Source: Candidatus Tayloriibacteriota bacterium
GTDB taxonomy: Bacteria; Patescibacteriota; Minisyncoccia; Phycocordibacterales; UBA10002
NCBI GenBank assembly: GCA_009694955.1
Contig: SIBZ01000005.1
Location: 1-36,294, forward strand
Direction of reading: 5' to 3'
Length of the DNA: 36,294 bases
The translations under genes were made by a program, and so were the position numbers. Every line of letters begins with the position of its first letter. Within the stretch, counting starts at the first letter, position 1. Below are positions 7,654-15,352 of this stretch, in pieces. A model generated the notes under the pieces. It saw only the letters and a program-made list of their open reading frames with translations. It had not been told where the DNA came from and did not search any database.

Positions 7654-7743
7654 GGAGAGATGCCAGAGCGGTCGAATGGGCCACCCTGGAAAGGTGGTAT
7701 ATCCGAAAGGGTATCGAGGGTTCGAATCCCTCTCTCTCCGCCA
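7654..7743 (+). tRNA. tRNA-Ser(GGA)
   Basis: The 7-bp acceptor stem is GGAGAGA/TCTCTCC. The anticodon loop CTGGAAA gives anticodon GGA. There is a long variable arm of class II type (ATATCCGAAAGGGTAT) and a T-arm GAGGG-TTCGAAT-CCCTC. The CCA end is encoded, unlike in the tRNA-Gly and tRNA-Arg of this window. A T-run follows shortly after. Confidence 0.97.
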
Positions 7744-7877
7744 AAATTCGAACTTTTTTTGAAGCCAATCCTGACGAAGAAATCTGAACTGCACCCCGCC
7801 ACAATAGGTCTGGCAAAGGAGGCTGGGTGATGGTCTCGCTTGGGCGGAGGAGGGGTCTGGGGAGGAATCCGCGCGGA

Positions 7878-7910
7878 CTGATTTCGGCGATTATTTCGTG
7901 CCAGAAGTCT
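7878..7910 (+). repeat. Left flank of four-gene cassette: inverted copy of KOW-like gene 3' end
   Basis: This 33-base segment matches, as inverse complement, 11500-11532 at 31 of 33 positions. It encodes a remnant, DFGDYFVPEV followed by TGA, which is the last part of the protein encoded on the minus strand at 11447-11683. An additional GAGGGGTCTG block is shared just upstream. The two copies bracket the cassette of genes 7935-11519. Confidence 0.8.
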
Positions 7911-7934
7911 GAAAAAGTGATAAAATGAAATCAA

Positions 7935-9395
7935 GTGAAAAAAAAGTTGTATTTATCATTGGGATTACTCCTTATTATTCTCCTATACGCAGGTTCTTTT
8001 GTTTTTTCATACAGCCGCATTTTGAAAAGCAGCGATCCCCTTCTTATTACAGACGTTGCTCGCCTTGTTCCTCTGAAAGTCCACCGAGTAGATACGTTAG
8101 ACAATGTTGAAGATTTGAAAAAAGTTCTTGTCGAAGCAAGAGAGAAAAAGTTAAAAGTTTCCATTTCCGGTAGCAAACATAGCCAAGGTGGTCATACTTA
8201 CTACCAAGACGCGATAGTTTTGGATATGTCCTCTTTTAATAAAATTCTTGACCTTGATATTGAAAATAAAATTATCCGAGTCCAAAGCGGTGCAAAATGG
8301 AAAGATGTTCAAAAATATATAAATCCTTACAAACTTGCCGTGAAAGTAATGCAGTCGTCATATGTTTTTACAATCGGCGGCACATTAAGCGCAAACGCTC
8401 ATGGTAGAGACTTAGATCGGTCTTCCGTAGTAGAAACCGTAAGATCATTTAGGCTCCTTAACGCCAATGGAGAAATTTTGAATGTTAGTCGAACAGAAAA
8501 TCCAGAATTGTTTAAGTTGGTTATTGGGGGTTACGGACTTTTCGGTGTAATTCTTGATGTTGACATTGAACTTACAGATAACGAAATCTACGAGCAAAAA
8601 TCGGTCGTAATGGACTATAAAGACCTTCCTGAATACTTTCAGAAAAATATTAAGGGTAATCCCGAGGAGGAAATGATGTTAGTAAGACCATCAATTACAA
8701 CTGATACATTTTTACGAGAGCTAGTGGTAGCTACATGGAATAAGACTGACAAAACTAAAGAAGGCATTTATGATCTTACTGAAGAAGAAAATGTGATGCG
8801 CGACAAATTTATTTTCGGTCTATCGCGTAAGTATACTTGGGCAAAAAATTGGAGGTGGGATTTACAAAAGAAAATTGAAACTGGTGTCGGAGAAGCGAGG
8901 ATTATGTCCAGAACTAATGCCATGCGCCCGCCACTTGCTCCCTTAGAATTGCTCGACTATTACTCTTCGGGTGACACAGATATACTTCAGGAGTATTTTA
9001 TCCCAGTCAAAAATTTCGTACCGTTTATGGATGAATTTCGAGATATCCTTTTGAAAGATAAGGTGAATACTATTAGCTTTACTATTCGCTATGTAAAAGC
9101 GAATAATGAGACCTACATGGCGTACGCTCCAACGGAGGATGCTTTTGCCATAATTTATATGAGCAATGTTGCTTTATCAAAAAAAGCTCAAGAAAAGATT
9201 GAACAGACAACTCAAAAAATTGTGGATACGGCGATAAATAATTCGGGCACCTATTATTTAACCTATCAGCTATATCCAACAAAAGAACAAATGAGAAAAG
9301 CATATCTGAACACAGATGTATTCTTTGCGAAAAAACTTCAATACGATCCAAGCGAAATGTTTGTGAACAAATTTTATGAAAAATATGCAAAATAA
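7935..9395 (+). CDS. Membrane-anchored FAD-linked oxidase (VAO/PCMH family, sugar-lactone oxidase-like)
   Basis: This encodes about 486 aa from the GTG at 7935. An extended -10 (TGATAAAAT, 7918-7926) lies eight bases before it, so a leaderless start is likely. Residues ~5-27 form a signal anchor (LYLSLGLLLIILLYAGSFVF), so the enzyme probably faces outside. The FAD-binding domain shows SGSKHSQGG (~78-86), where the His sits like the flavin-attachment His of related oxidases, and TIGGTLSANAHG (~146-157), very like the TIGG...HG motif of gulonolactone/arabinonolactone and alditol oxidases. It continues to GGYGLFGVILDVDIEL. The family is clear but the substrate is not. It overlaps the next gene by 20 bases. 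The A+T-rich codon use differs from the core genes of the window. Confidence 0.85.
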   Translation: MKKKLYLSLGLLLIILLYAGSFVFSYSRILKSSDPLLITDVARLVPLKVHRVDTLDNVEDLKKVLVEAREKKLKVSISGSKHSQGGHTYYQDAIVLDMSSFNKILDLDIENKIIRVQSGAKWKDVQKYINPYKLAVKVMQSSYVFTIGGTLSANAHGRDLDRSSVVETVRSFRLLNANGEILNVSRTENPELFKLVIGGYGLFGVILDVDIELTDNEIYEQKSVVMDYKDLPEYFQKNIKGNPEEEMMLVRPSITTDTFLRELVVATWNKTDKTKEGIYDLTEEENVMRDKFIFGLSRKYTWAKNWRWDLQKKIETGVGEARIMSRTNAMRPPLAPLELLDYYSSGDTDILQEYFIPVKNFVPFMDEFRDILLKDKVNTISFTIRYVKANNETYMAYAPTEDAFAIIYMSNVALSKKAQEKIEQTTQKIVDTAINNSGTYYLTYQLYPTKEQMRKAYLNTDVFFAKKLQYDPSEMFVNKFYEKYAK

Positions 9396-10302
9396 GAAGA
9401 GTATCCGTAAAAGAATTTTGTACGCTTTTCTCACTTTAATTATTTTGACATTGGGCTATTTTTCTCTTTATGAACCGAATTATGGCGGCCTGATTAAAAA
9501 ACAAGATAAGGTTCTCGTATTCGCTCATAGAGGTTTTGGTAATCTCGCGCCAGATAATAGTTTAGTAGCGGCTAAACTTGCCATGCAAAGTAATATGGAT
9601 GGTGTTGATGTTGATGGACAATTTAGTGCTGATAACGAAGTAGTCGTTTTTCACGATTTGAGTGTTGATCGACTTACAAATGGGACTGGAAAAGTAAGTA
9701 GCAAAACTATTGCTGAATTATTAAAATTAGATTTAGCAACAAAATACGGCAAGGGTTTTGAAAACGCTTACGTCGCGACCCTCGATGATTTTGCACGGGA
9801 AATAACTCCGAGTGGGATTCTGATGGTGGAGTTAAAAGTGCCAAGTAGTAAAGATACAGGGATAGAGAAACGCGCGGCAGAAATTATAAAAAAATACAAC
9901 GCATATGAAAATGTATATTTAAGCTCTTTCAACCCACTAGTTCTCTACCGTCTCAAAAAAATTGACCCTCGAATCCGAACCGTCTTTATTTTTATGGATA
10001 CCAATTGGAATCCTGAACTTATAGCTGAAATTAAAAAAGAAGATTTAGTTAACCTGCCGTGGTTTTTGCGTAACGAAACTATTAGGCGAGTAATTAGAAA
10101 TATTGTTAAACCTGATGCGTTGAGCGTGAACAATGAGGTAGACGAAGAGACCATTGATGCTCTCATTAAGAAGGGATACCCTATTTTCCTTTGGACGATT
10201 GATGAGGAAAGCCGTTTAGAGTGGGCGTTGAACAAAAAACCTTATGGGATAATTTCCGATGAACCAATAATCACTAAAAAATTACGCGATGGAAAAGAAT
10301 AA
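9376..10302 (+). CDS. Membrane-anchored glycerophosphodiester phosphodiesterase (GDPD) family protein
   Basis: This 308-aa protein has an N-terminal basic stretch and membrane helix (ILYAFLTLIILTLGYFSLY). The GDPD TIM-barrel follows: AHRG (~49-52), PDNS in place of the usual PENT, MDGVDVDGQFSADNEVVVFHD, then MVELK and, near the end, FLWTID and GIISDEP. The usual metal-binding E-x-D after the second strand appears as D-V-D, a conservative change worth noting. Such enzymes release glycerol-3-phosphate or an analogue from glycerophosphodiesters. The anchor suggests action outside the cytoplasmic membrane. It overlaps both neighbours (20 and 14 bases), so translation is probably coupled. An alternative start is the ATG at 9385. 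Confidence 0.88.
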   Translation: MKNMQNKKSIRKRILYAFLTLIILTLGYFSLYEPNYGGLIKKQDKVLVFAHRGFGNLAPDNSLVAAKLAMQSNMDGVDVDGQFSADNEVVVFHDLSVDRLTNGTGKVSSKTIAELLKLDLATKYGKGFENAYVATLDDFAREITPSGILMVELKVPSSKDTGIEKRAAEIIKKYNAYENVYLSSFNPLVLYRLKKIDPRIRTVFIFMDTNWNPELIAEIKKEDLVNLPWFLRNETIRRVIRNIVKPDALSVNNEVDEETIDALIKKGYPIFLWTIDEESRLEWALNKKPYGIISDEPIITKKLRDGKE

Positions 10303-10855
10303 TGGTTTGCAAATGCGATGGCTTCTTATCTCGCAGAATTTAATTCTGTTTGGTTCGAGTATGGTTTTTCCATTCTATGTGATTTTCATTAAAGAAGTTG
10401 GCGCAAGTTTCGCCCAGTTTGGTTTTTCTTATGCACTTTTTACGATTAGCTCCGCACTTATGCATAACTTTGCTGGACGCCTGACTGATCGTTTTGGGAA
10501 ATCACTTTTTCTTGCCATAAGCAGCTGGGGAACAGCTTTTGCTTTAGTATTTTTTCCGGCAGTAACAACAATTTATCAAATATATATCCTTCAAATCATT
10601 ATGGGGATTTTTGGTGCATTCCAAAAAACAGCAGAAAAAACACTTATCGCCGATATAACTGATTACAAAGGACGAGGAAAACAAATTGGTTGCTATCATG
10701 CATGGACAACATTGTTTTCTGGACTTGCGGTTATTGTAGCTGGATATGCGATTGATCTATTCACGCTCGATATAATCTTTTACGCTGGTTCATTATCTAT
10801 GTTTGTAAGTGGTTTTTTCGCGCTTAAAATCAATGACAAAAAATATGGCCTTTGA
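10289..10855 (+). CDS. Half-size major facilitator superfamily (MFS) membrane protein
   Basis: This 188-aa protein contains about six membrane helices and the MFS motif A, GRLTDRFGK, around residue 62. It then stops cleanly at TGA. A normal MFS carrier has twelve helices and ~400 aa, so only an N-terminal half is encoded. The downstream gene has different sequence, not the missing half. It could work as a dimer or be a stable truncated remnant. It overlaps the gene before by 14 bases and the next start by 11 bases, consistent with coupled translation in the cassette. Confidence 0.75.
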   Translation: MEKNNGLQMRWLLISQNLILFGSSMVFPFYVIFIKEVGASFAQFGFSYALFTISSALMHNFAGRLTDRFGKSLFLAISSWGTAFALVFFPAVTTIYQIYILQIIMGIFGAFQKTAEKTLIADITDYKGRGKQIGCYHAWTTLFSGLAVIVAGYAIDLFTLDIIFYAGSLSMFVSGFFALKINDKKYGL

Positions 10856-11519
10856 TCTCTTTGGAATCCCCATACATGAATTTGACGTTGCGATAACCGA
10901 CATTTTGCTTTTTATTGAGACGATTTTATTTTCATATTTTTTGTATCGAAGCCAATCAACTCAAATTATACTACGCCGTCTCCTTGTCTTGATGTCTTTT
11001 TCCCTTGGAATGTCTTCCTTAACGGGAGCTTTATTCCATGCTTTCTTTCCCGCAAAAGCGACCACGGCAGAAGGTTTTGCTGTCTGGATGTTTGTTGTGA
11101 CTTCGATAGGGATTACCGCTTGTTTTGTGTGGTGTATAAATGCGCTGATACTCAAAGGGGTAAAGTTTTTCAAAACGATACTGCCATTTGTTGTACTGTA
11201 TATGGTCGCTTTTATATATGTTATATTTTTTATAAATTATCAGTTCAAGACAATTATTCTTTTTTATGCGCCGCCGATGATTGTTCTCGCATTGGTATCA
11301 TTGGTGAAATTTTTACGAGATCACAATCTTGCTTGGATCGGTGTGTTTACCGGCGTAATACTTTCATTTGTTGCTGCCACGATTCAATATTTACAGATTG
11401 GTATTCACCCTGTGTATTTTAATTTCAATGCTGTATACCATGTGATTCAAGGTATCTCACTCGCAATAATTTTCTTATCCTTCCGTTCAGTATTGAGAGA
11501 GACTTCTGGCATGAAATAA
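10845..11519 (+). CDS. 7-TM integral membrane protein, hypothetical (possibly DUF6962/CREST-like)
   Basis: I place the start at ATG 10845 (MAFDLFGIP..., 224 aa), which overlaps the end of the MFS gene by 11 bases. The track start at 10809 is a GTG deeper in that gene. There are about seven hydrophobic segments. Histidines occur at LTGALFHAF and AVYHVIQ in the last helix, with TD near the N-terminus. This pattern recalls the CREST superfamily of 7-TM hydrolases and DUF6962-type proteins, but this is from memory and weak. If right, a lipid-amide or lipid-ester hydrolase would fit the GDPD neighbour. The 3' end overlaps the extended end of the minus-strand KOW-like gene. Confidence 0.65.
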   Translation: MAFDLFGIPIHEFDVAITDILLFIETILFSYFLYRSQSTQIILRRLLVLMSFSLGMSSLTGALFHAFFPAKATTAEGFAVWMFVVTSIGITACFVWCINALILKGVKFFKTILPFVVLYMVAFIYVIFFINYQFKTIILFYAPPMIVLALVSLVKFLRDHNLAWIGVFTGVILSFVAATIQYLQIGIHPVYFNFNAVYHVIQGISLAIIFLSFRSVLRETSGMK

Positions 11520-11683
11520 TCGCCAAAATCAGACCCCTCTCCGTTTGCCTGTACGACGGTAATCGTAATATGTCCCGTCTTACTGGTTTTTATGTCCCTC
11601 ACTGTGCCGGATTTGCCTGCATGCGTACCGTCAATAACTTTACATTGAGCACCATTTAGTTTATTTGATGCTTTGGTTATCAT
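11447..11683 (-). CDS. Small KOW-motif-like protein with altered C-terminus
   Basis: The 78-aa protein has CKVIDGTHAGKSGTVRDI and GHITITVVQANGE, which look like a KOW-type nucleic-acid-binding beta-barrel (inference from pattern). TATAAT (minus strand, 11694-11699) lies ten bases before the ATG, a short-leader arrangement. The other copy of its 3' end, at 7878-7910, stops after DYFVPEV. Here the frame runs on through 20 extra residues (SLNTERKDKKIIASEIP), encoded antisense to the end of the 7-TM gene. The original stop therefore seems to have been lost when the cassette boundary formed, and the tail is probably not native. Confidence 0.6.
   Translation of the reverse strand: MITKASNKLNGAQCKVIDGTHAGKSGTVRDIKTSKTGHITITVVQANGEGSDFGDYFMPEVSLNTERKDKKIIASEIP
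11500..11532 (-). repeat. Right flank of four-gene cassette: copy of KOW-like gene 3' end
   Basis: This is the inverse-complement partner of 7878-7910, with two mismatches in 33 bases. It lies within the KOW-like gene on the minus strand. Confidence 0.8.
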
Positions 11684-11773
11684 ATTTAATATGATTATAG
11701 CGCAGAACTCGGATCTGGGTTCGCCTCGGTTGCCGTGAGGGTGAAGAAATGAACAACGCTAATAAACCACAAA

Positions 11774-11782
11774 TGATATAAT
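11774..11782 (+). promoter_or_regulatory. Extended -10 promoter TGATATAAT
   Basis: A consensus TGNTATAAT lies ~137 bases upstream of the kinase-like gene at 11920. The leader it would create contains repeat copy A. A divergent promoter for the KOW-like gene lies ~80 bases to the left. Confidence 0.55.
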
Positions 11783-11840
11783 GAAAATGTTCTTTTCGTA
11801 GTCTGAAAAGGCGAAGCAAAACCAAAAAATTCCTCTCCAT

Positions 11841-11904
11841 ACGGCGGGAATTGTGTGTAAACGGGATGGCGGAGTCCGCATTGATAGTTTTAATGTATTG
11901 AAAA
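11841..11904 (+). repeat. Accessory-region boundary repeat, copy A (composite)
   Basis: This 64-base stretch has two parts, each repeated elsewhere. ACGGCGGGAATTGTG...GG (11841-11872) recurs at 14407-14438 with three mismatches. GAGTCCGCATTGATAG...AAAA (11872-11904) recurs identically over 33 bases at 13266-13298. The copies frame the kinase-like gene and the transglycosylase gene. Confidence 0.85.
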
Positions 11905-11919
11905 TTTTGAGGAAAATTT

Positions 11920-13074
11920 ATGCAACCAAAAAATCCGGAAGAGAAAAAACCAACCACGGAAATACCGCAAAGCGAGGTAGTTTCTAGTCAGCCACTACAA
12001 GAAGGAGGCACAGATAACACAAAACCGATAGAAACTATCCAGAGGAAAATTGATGATCGAAAGCAGATTGTGAAAGTAAGAGAACATCTCGGTATAGAAA
12101 GTGAAGATACGAAAATTAAATCCTTTATAGGCGAATTGCCAAATAAAGAAGGATTTATTGATTTTAGTAAGTTACAAAGAGTTGGAGATGGTGGCACTCA
12201 TGATGTTTTTATTTATCCGCAAAATCCAACTTTTGTTATTAAGCTAAATCGAGGTGCCTTAGAAAAAGCACGCAGTATTGGACAAACTGAATTACCCCCC
12301 GAAGTGCGAACGAGGGCAGATGAATATGTGGAAGGCGAAAACAGTAAAAACGAACAATTATATAAACATTTTGGACAAGAACACTGTTTGCGTGAAAAAG
12401 TAATGGTACAAAAAATATGCGTTGAGCAAGAAGGCCTCTCGCAAAATATTGAGAGTGTAGTTTCGATACAAGAGGCGAGTGATATTTTTAAAGACCCTAA
12501 TAGAAAAGATTTTAGTGCTGGCTATACCGAGCAAGACCCGTCAGTTGAAGAAAATAAAGAAGTATATGACAAAATGAATAGAGCCCTTTTAGGGGGTGGC
12601 GAATTTGATGAAAAAGACTTTTTGAAATTTAACGAAAAAGCGAAACCAATTTTTGAGTTGGTGGATAAGGATAGAGAATTTGCAGATTGCGTGAGGGAAT
12701 TTTTATTGAGATTTAAGGAATACTTTGAAGTAACGGGTAAATTTATTGATCTAGCTGGTCAGGAAAATGTTCTATTTCTTCAATAAGCCGGGAAGTGGAC
12801 TTTTAAACTTGGTAGTGTTGTTAAGGGCGAAAATAAACAAGTAATGGAAGAAGCTCTTGGTGCACTGGAAGAAAATCCAGAAATGTTGAATCAAGACGAA
12901 AAAATGCGAAATCAGCTTATGAATCAATTGACCTTCATCAGATTATTAAATGCTGCTGGGCAAAAAGTTGGCATGGGAAAGATTGTCGATGTAACATTAA
13001 CAGAAAGACAATTTGAAAATTTGGATAAGGTAAAGTTTAAGAAAGAAGTTGGTACAGATAAAGCAGATCCGTAG
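11920..13074 (+). pseudogene. Protein-kinase-like-fold gene interrupted by one in-frame TAA
   Basis: GAGG seven bases before the ATG at 11920 is a good ribosome binding site. The frame gives 288 aa, then TAA at 12784-12786, and continues open in the same frame for 95 more codons to 13072-13074 (the track's ORF at 12844 is its tail). Reading through, residues ~89-97 (GDGGTHDVF) resemble a glycine loop, followed by FVIKLNR (Lys) and LREK (helix-C Glu). FIDLAGQENVLFL, with D..N, resembles a kinase catalytic loop, and KWTFKLGS follows directly after the stop. This recalls YrbL-like kinase folds, which is an inference. The stop falls right after the catalytic-loop-like segment, so the 288-aa product would lack its end. 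A recent nonsense mutation (for example from AAA or GAA) is likely; readthrough or a sequencing error are alternatives. Confidence 0.75.
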
Positions 13075-13382
13075 TCTTGAGATTTTGGCGACACATTCTA
13101 AAACAAAATTCATTTCTGAAAAGAGGGTTTCGAATCTCGCCCGCATTCTTCCCCTACCAAAAGTATTTTTCTACTGAAAAATCTTTCAGTTCTGCCTCGC
13201 ATCTTGCTCCGGCCTTGCGCTTGTGCACCACACAAGCTCACCCTCCTCCGGGCGGGAAATCTGCCGAGTCCGCATTGATAGTTTTAATGTATTGAAAAGG
13301 GTAAGAAAGACCAATCATTGCGACAATTCAAAAATTGGCTAATGTGCTTCGGGTTTCTCCCGACAGCTTTTGAAATAATTTT
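13075..13382. other. Gene-free stretch between the kinase-like and transglycosylase genes
   Basis: No supported gene is visible in these 308 bases. They contain repeat copy B (13266-13298) and C-rich sequence before it. The ORF-track entry at 13077 has no family features and lies over this non-coding sequence. Confidence 0.6.
13266..13298 (+). repeat. Accessory-region boundary repeat, copy B
   Basis: GAGTCCGCATTGATAG... is identical over 33 bases to 11872-11904, in the same orientation. It is also preceded by GGCGGGAA, as copy A is. Confidence 0.9.
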
Positions 13383-14264
13383 ATGAAAAATAATCAAAAA
13401 GGTTTCATTGTCCTTTTGTTAATAGCCGTAATTGCAGTTCCTGCAATTATCTGGCTGGTCAGTTACAAAACACACCAGGCCAAGACTGTCACCACTAAAG
13501 TAGAAGTTGGTCTTCAGGCAAATACCACTTCTCGAAATGAAAATAACCCTATCACTATAAACGCACCCATTCCTGTAGTTAATCCGACTGTGGAAAGTGA
13601 CTCCGTCTCTATTAAAAATAATGAAGCGGCGGATGAAATCAGGGCGAGAAATTTTGAATTATTACAAGCACCATATCCAATTACTTTTGGAGAGGCTTTA
13701 GATATGGCAAATTATGTATCAAAGTTAACCAAAATCAGACCAGCTTTTTTGCTTGCGATATTTCAAGAAGAATTGGCACTAGAGAAATTTGATATGTGCT
13801 ATGTAACCAATCTTGAAACCGGTGATGGTATTAGGGTTACTGACAATCTAGTTAGACCAAAGACCATGCATCCAACCAGAGATGTTCCACCTTTTATTGA
13901 TATTATGAAGGAATTGGGAAGAGATCCTTTGAATACCCTAGTTACTTGTCCGATGAGTTTTGGGTGGGGAGGAGCAATGGGGCCAGCAGACTTTATTCCT
14001 TCCACATGGATATTGTATAAACAAAAAATAGAGAGTATCACCAAAAAACCTGCCGACCCTTGGAATAGCAGTGATGCTTTTCTTGCGGCGGGATTATTTT
14101 TATCGGACACGGGAGCAAAATCAAAGACGTATTCCGGAGAATGGAAGGCGGCAATGATATACTTCTCTGGTTCCGCAAGTTCTCCTCATCATTTTTATGC
14201 GGACGGTGCTCTTAAGATTGCCGAAAAAATTCAAAAAGATATAGTAGTAATTGAAGCTGAATAA
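13383..14264 (+). CDS. Membrane-anchored lytic transglycosylase-like protein
   Basis: This 293-aa protein has an N-terminal signal anchor (GFIVLLLIAVIAVPAIIWLV) and a low-complexity linker to ~85. A lysozyme-like domain follows, with FLLAIFQEEL (~residues 123-132, holding the candidate catalytic Glu) and GGAMGPADFIPSTW (~195-208). The latter closely resembles the GAMGPAQFMPSSW signature of MltB-type transglycosylases. These enzymes cleave peptidoglycan between MurNAc and GlcNAc, outside the membrane. The gene sits in the A+T-rich accessory region between boundary repeats B and C. In CPR bacteria such enzymes may serve wall remodelling or surface-structure assembly; which one applies here cannot be told. 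Confidence 0.85.
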   Translation: MKNNQKGFIVLLLIAVIAVPAIIWLVSYKTHQAKTVTTKVEVGLQANTTSRNENNPITINAPIPVVNPTVESDSVSIKNNEAADEIRARNFELLQAPYPITFGEALDMANYVSKLTKIRPAFLLAIFQEELALEKFDMCYVTNLETGDGIRVTDNLVRPKTMHPTRDVPPFIDIMKELGRDPLNTLVTCPMSFGWGGAMGPADFIPSTWILYKQKIESITKKPADPWNSSDAFLAAGLFLSDTGAKSKTYSGEWKAAMIYFSGSASSPHHFYADGALKIAEKIQKDIVVIEAE

Positions 14265-14406
14265 ATTTACCCAAGCATAAATTATCGTAAAGTAAGGGAT
14301 CAATCCCCGCTGTTTTATAGCACGTAGAGCGAGGGAAATGTGAATATCGGAATTTCCCCGTTTCCGAGCGAGGAGTTTATCTGTAATCATATACTATCTC
14401 CTCAAA

Positions 14407-14438
14407 ACGGCAGGAATTGTGCGTAAACGGGATGGTGG
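14407..14438 (+). repeat. Accessory-region boundary repeat, copy C
   Basis: ACGGCAGGAATTGTGCG... matches 11841-11872 at 29 of 32 positions, in the same orientation. It lies downstream of the transglycosylase gene. Confidence 0.8.
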
Positions 14439-14477
14439 GAACAAAACTATACAGTCAGCGGAGATTTTTCTAAATAA

Positions 14478-14663
14478 GAACGACCAGGTATCTTATGTGG
14501 CGGAATACCAATTAGCACAACTTCGGAAATTAAATCAACTGCTACGGACAAAAGTCAAATAACAATTGAGTATAACTCCACATATAACGGCGCGGCTGGA
14601 TGGTCTGATCCTGTAAAAGTCACTTACAAAATTGAGAATGGAAAACTGGTAAAAGCCCAGTAA
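14478..14663 (+). pseudogene. 3' fragment of an unidentified gene
   Basis: An open frame of 61 codons without any start codon ends at TAA 14661-14663. The peptide includes GGIPISTTSEIKSTATDKSQ and, near the end, GWSDPVKVTYKIENGKLVKAQ, which looks like the C-terminal strands of a secreted domain. It is bounded upstream by an in-frame TAA and sits just after repeat copy C, so it is probably the truncated end of a gene lost when the accessory region was rearranged. Confidence 0.55.
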
Positions 14664-14773
14664 TGAAGAATGTTAGGTATTCGTTTGGTGAATTCAGAAT
14701 TTAACGCCAAAGAAAAATTTAAAATTGTTAATATGCTATACTGTCGCCATTATTTAATTTTAGTGCTAGCTGT

Positions 14774-15319
14774 ATGCTTGAAGCGATGTACAAGAAATGT
14801 CCTCTTCACACCACGGACGCGGGACTGCTCGTCCTCCGAATCGGTGTCGGTCTCATTTTTATCGTGACGGGGTATATGAAGGTCTCTGACCTCGCGGGAA
14901 CCGTCGCGTTCTTTGGAACGCTAGGATTTGCTCCGTTTTGGGCGTACCTCGTTGCGTTCGTTGAACTTATCGGCGGAGTCATGGTGCTTCTCGGTGTCTA
15001 CACGCGCATTGCCAGCAAACTCCTCGCCATTATCATGATTGTGGCGGTCTATGTCATGAGGCATGACATGCAAACAGTTATGATGTCGTTCTCGGTTCTC
15101 TTCTCGACCTTAGCGCTCCATCTTGCGGGCGGCGGCAAGTACTCGCTTATGAAAGGTTGTTGTGGCGGCAAATGCGGCGGCTCCTGTGCTGAAGGTGGAA
15201 AGTCCTGCGGATGCAAAGGCGACTGCCAGTGCGGAAGCGGGACGTGTGAATCCAAGGAAGGTACCGACATGAAATGCGATGTCGGCGGAACCTGCGAAGC
15301 AACTCCCCACACACACTAA
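14774..15319 (+). CDS. DoxX-family membrane protein with cysteine-rich metal-binding-like tail
   Basis: This encodes 181 aa. Residues ~15-122 form a four-helix DoxX domain (LLVLRIGVGLIFIVTGYMKVSDLAG, FVELIGGVMVLLGVYTR). The last ~55 residues are a separate tail with eleven cysteines in CxxC, CxC and CC arrangements (CCGGKCGGSC, CGCKGDCQCGSGTC) and end in HTH. The tail looks like a small metallothionein-like or metal-sequestering segment. The -10 box TGCTATACT lies ~33 bases before the ATG, and a terminator follows. DoxX proteins have varied, poorly defined roles in membrane redox processes. Whether the tail is cytoplasmic or external depends on topology, which I cannot settle. Confidence 0.85.
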   Translation: MLEAMYKKCPLHTTDAGLLVLRIGVGLIFIVTGYMKVSDLAGTVAFFGTLGFAPFWAYLVAFVELIGGVMVLLGVYTRIASKLLAIIMIVAVYVMRHDMQTVMMSFSVLFSTLALHLAGGGKYSLMKGCCGGKCGGSCAEGGKSCGCKGDCQCGSGTCESKEGTDMKCDVGGTCEATPHTH

Positions 15320-15327
15320 CAAAAAAC

Positions 15328-15351
15328 AAAAAACGCCGAGAGGCGTTTTTT
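15328..15351. terminator. Bidirectional terminator between DoxX and the coiled-coil gene
   Basis: AAAAAACGCC-GAGA-GGCGTTTTTT has a T-run when read from either side. It therefore suits both the + strand DoxX gene and the converging minus-strand gene. Confidence 0.9.
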
Positions 15352-15352
15352 G

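Noticed and set aside
7563-7816. ORFs overlapping tRNA-Ser on both strands
   Set aside because: They run through the tRNA gene; peptides such as REGFEPSIPF are the known artefact of translating tRNA-Ser.
12784-12786. Stop-codon reassignment as an explanation for the interrupted kinase-like gene
   Set aside because: The codon is TAA, while known CPR recoding uses UGA; many genes here end in TAA, TAG and TGA at family-typical positions.
13110-13170. tRNA-like T-loop (GGGTTTCGAATCTC)
   Set aside because: There is no matching acceptor stem, D-arm or anticodon arm nearby.
13266-13298. CRISPR repeat
   Set aside because: Only two identical copies exist, 1.4 kb apart with a gene between, and there are no spacers or cas genes.
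11841-14438. Integron-type attC sites
   Set aside because: The boundary repeats lack the RYYYAAC and GTTRRRY core sites and the long imperfect palindrome, and no integrase is present in the window.
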